Positions 61,245-64,000 of a stretch of DNA of 64,000 bases are shown in pieces. Source of the stretch: Pontibacter sp. FD36 (GTDB lineage: Bacteria > Bacteroidota > Bacteroidia > Cytophagales > Hymenobacteraceae); contig NZ_JADPMP010000002.1 in the NCBI RefSeq assembly GCF_015686655.1, positions 248,001 through 312,000 on the forward strand, written 5' to 3'. The notes under the pieces were generated by a model. It saw only the letters and a list, made by a program, of their open reading frames with translations. It ran no database searches and had not been told where the DNA came from. The translations under genes and the position numbers were made by a program. Within the stretch, counting starts at the first letter, position 1. Every line of letters starts with the position of its first letter.

Positions 61245-61278
61245 ACAGCGCCGGTCCCTTCATTGGAGCCGGCGCTGT
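61245..61278. terminator. Terminator shared by the esterase and the efflux adaptor
   Basis: A 10-bp GC-rich stem (ACAGCGCCGG with CCGGCGCTGT), a 14-base loop and a T-run on the plus strand separate the esterase from the convergent adaptor gene. Confidence 0.85.
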
Positions 61279-61305
61279 ATTTTTTTACATGGATGCTATA
61301 CCTGG

Positions 61306-62478
61306 CTACTCTTCTGCCACTTCCGATTTCATCTTCTCGGCCAGTACATAGTAGGCGCCTTTGGTAACTACCTGCGCCGTGGCAGGCATCTCTTTCAAAG
61401 GCTTCACTTCCATAAAGCCGTTCTCGGCTATACCTGTCTCCACTTCCTGCATGCGAAACGTACTAGGACCTTCTTTCACAAAAACATAATGCTTGCCCTT
61501 GTAGCGTACCACTGATTCTTCGGGCAGCGCGGGCAAATCCTGTTTTCCGGCCAGAATCTGTGCGTTCACATACATACCCGGCAACAGGTTGGCGTTTTTG
61601 TTGTTCTCCAGTTCGGCATGCACCGTCACCATGCGCGAATCGCCTTCAAATGCTCTGCCTAATGCAAAGATCTCCGCCTCCAGCGGCTCTCCGGCTACAT
61701 TTGGCATGGTAAACAGTACTTTCTGTCCTTCTTTCATTTTGCTGAAATCCCGCTCGAACACGCTGAGTTCTAGGTGTAGGTGGTGATTGTTCACTAGTTC
61801 GAACATCTGCTGGCCCGGTTGTGCATAAGAACCCATGTTCACGTCGATAACACGTACAAAGCCATTAATGGGCGCCGTGATGGCCATGGTAGAGGTGATC
61901 TGCCCTGCTTCCACGTTTCTAGGCGATATGCCCATGGCAGACAGGTGGGTGGCAAGTGCCTTTAGCCGGGCCCGTTGCACCTGCACGTCTGACTCGGCCT
62001 GCTCAAATCGCTTGCGGGAGCCCACCTGCTCTTCACTGAGCGTACGCTGGCGATCGTAGTCCTGCTCCGCAAAACGCAGCTGGTTGCGGGTGGTCAGGTA
62101 TTCTTCCTGCAGCTTAATCAACTCCGGGTTTTGAATCGTGGCAAGCACCTTGCCTTTCTGCACGTACTCCCCTTCTTTTACAGGTATAGAGCGCACTACG
62201 CCTCCCATTAAAGGATTGATACTGGCTTTGTTCTGTGGAGGCAGTTGAAGTTGTCCATTAGCTGTCACGCGGGCCGAAAGCGGCTTATTTTCGATCGTGC
62301 CCAGTTCAATGCCGCCAACCTTTTGCTGCGCTTCGGAAAATGAAACGACAAAGGGCGATGCGGTGGTGGAAGTTTCCGTTGTAGCAGCCTCTGGTTCCTC
62401 GGCTGGTGCCTGTTTAGAGCATGCCGCTAGACTAAGCAGTCCGCACAGGACGATGATTTTTATGTTATATGCTGTCAT
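61306..62478 (-). CDS. Efflux RND periplasmic adaptor (CusB/CzcB type), lipoprotein
   Basis: A 390-residue membrane-fusion protein with a lipoprotein-type signal (LCGLLSLAACSK, Cys20). It has a Pro/Glu/Thr-rich linker, a lipoyl domain (NPLMGGVVRSIPVKEGEYVQ), a hairpin (about 115-185) and a beta barrel (VITAPINGFVRVIDVNMGSY). It connects the RND pump to its TolC duct for metal or cation export. Its stop is close to the terminator and its start is one base after the pump-TolC fusion stop, so both are translated together. Confidence 0.9.
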   Translation of the reverse strand: MTAYNIKIIVLCGLLSLAACSKQAPAEEPEAATTETSTTASPFVVSFSEAQQKVGGIELGTIENKPLSARVTANGQLQLPPQNKASINPLMGGVVRSIPVKEGEYVQKGKVLATIQNPELIKLQEEYLTTRNQLRFAEQDYDRQRTLSEEQVGSRKRFEQAESDVQVQRARLKALATHLSAMGISPRNVEAGQITSTMAITAPINGFVRVIDVNMGSYAQPGQQMFELVNNHHLHLELSVFERDFSKMKEGQKVLFTMPNVAGEPLEAEIFALGRAFEGDSRMVTVHAELENNKNANLLPGMYVNAQILAGKQDLPALPEESVVRYKGKHYVFVKEGPSTFRMQEVETGIAENGFMEVKPLKEMPATAQVVTKGAYYVLAEKMKSEVAEE

Positions 62479-62479
62479 G

Positions 62480-64000
<1,521 letters not shown>

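Overview
The window is a Bacteroidota chromosome segment, most likely from the Cytophagales (Hymenobacteraceae, Pontibacter-like). This rests on the gene repertoire (CusA-TolC fusion, RimK/GCS2/HutG cluster, DUF349 protein, tesA-ybbA-ybbP block), Bacteroidetes-type promoters (TTTG, 19 nt, TAnnTTTG) and protein composition. The genus is an inference. All features are called by reading the sequence; no database search was run.

Layout. Positions 1-4345 are core: a glutamate-type ligation operon (unknown C-terminus, RimK-like ATP-grasp ligase, GCS2-type carboxylate-amine ligase, N-formylglutamate amidohydrolase-like protein) and a lipoprotein with a Pmp3 domain. Positions 4426-21083 are an AT-rich integrated element of about 16.6 kb. 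From 21055 to the end the sequence is core again: a J-domain chaperone, TruC, a CDF transporter, MsrA, an aldehyde dehydrogenase with DUF779 and AraC regulator, gyrA, two tRNA-Thr genes, pdxH, maf, several RNA methyltransferases, gpsA, sdaAB, tryptophan dioxygenase, an FtsX-type ABC exporter with an SGNH esterase, and a heavy-metal RND efflux operon cut by the window end.

The element is the exciting part. It has inserted inside the sixth codon of a dnaJ/cbpA-like gene. The displaced native start (MEYKDY...) remains at 4420, and the element supplies a new start ([15 protein letters not shown]...) at 21055, so the chaperone survives with a new N-terminus and probably a new promoter. An 11-bp core, TACAAGGACTA, is repeated at both ends. 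At the right end lie a tyrosine recombinase and a helix-turn-helix partner. At the left end lie a ribbon-helix-helix-like protein and a 460-residue protein with the three motifs of A-family/T7-type single-subunit polymerases, next to hairpins and short direct repeats that could be an origin. No relaxase, capsid or packaging gene is recognisable.

The cargo between these modules looks defensive. It includes a TcmP/DUF5131 radical-SAM-like pair, a RES-domain protein, a DUF6602 PD-(D/E)XK-like protein, a DUF2971 protein, and a three-gene operon of EcoRI-type adenine methyltransferase, DUF262-HNH protein and a protein with an RxxxxH HEPN-like motif. The methyltransferase/DUF262-HNH/HEPN-like operon and the small polymerase are the two best candidates for undescribed biology.
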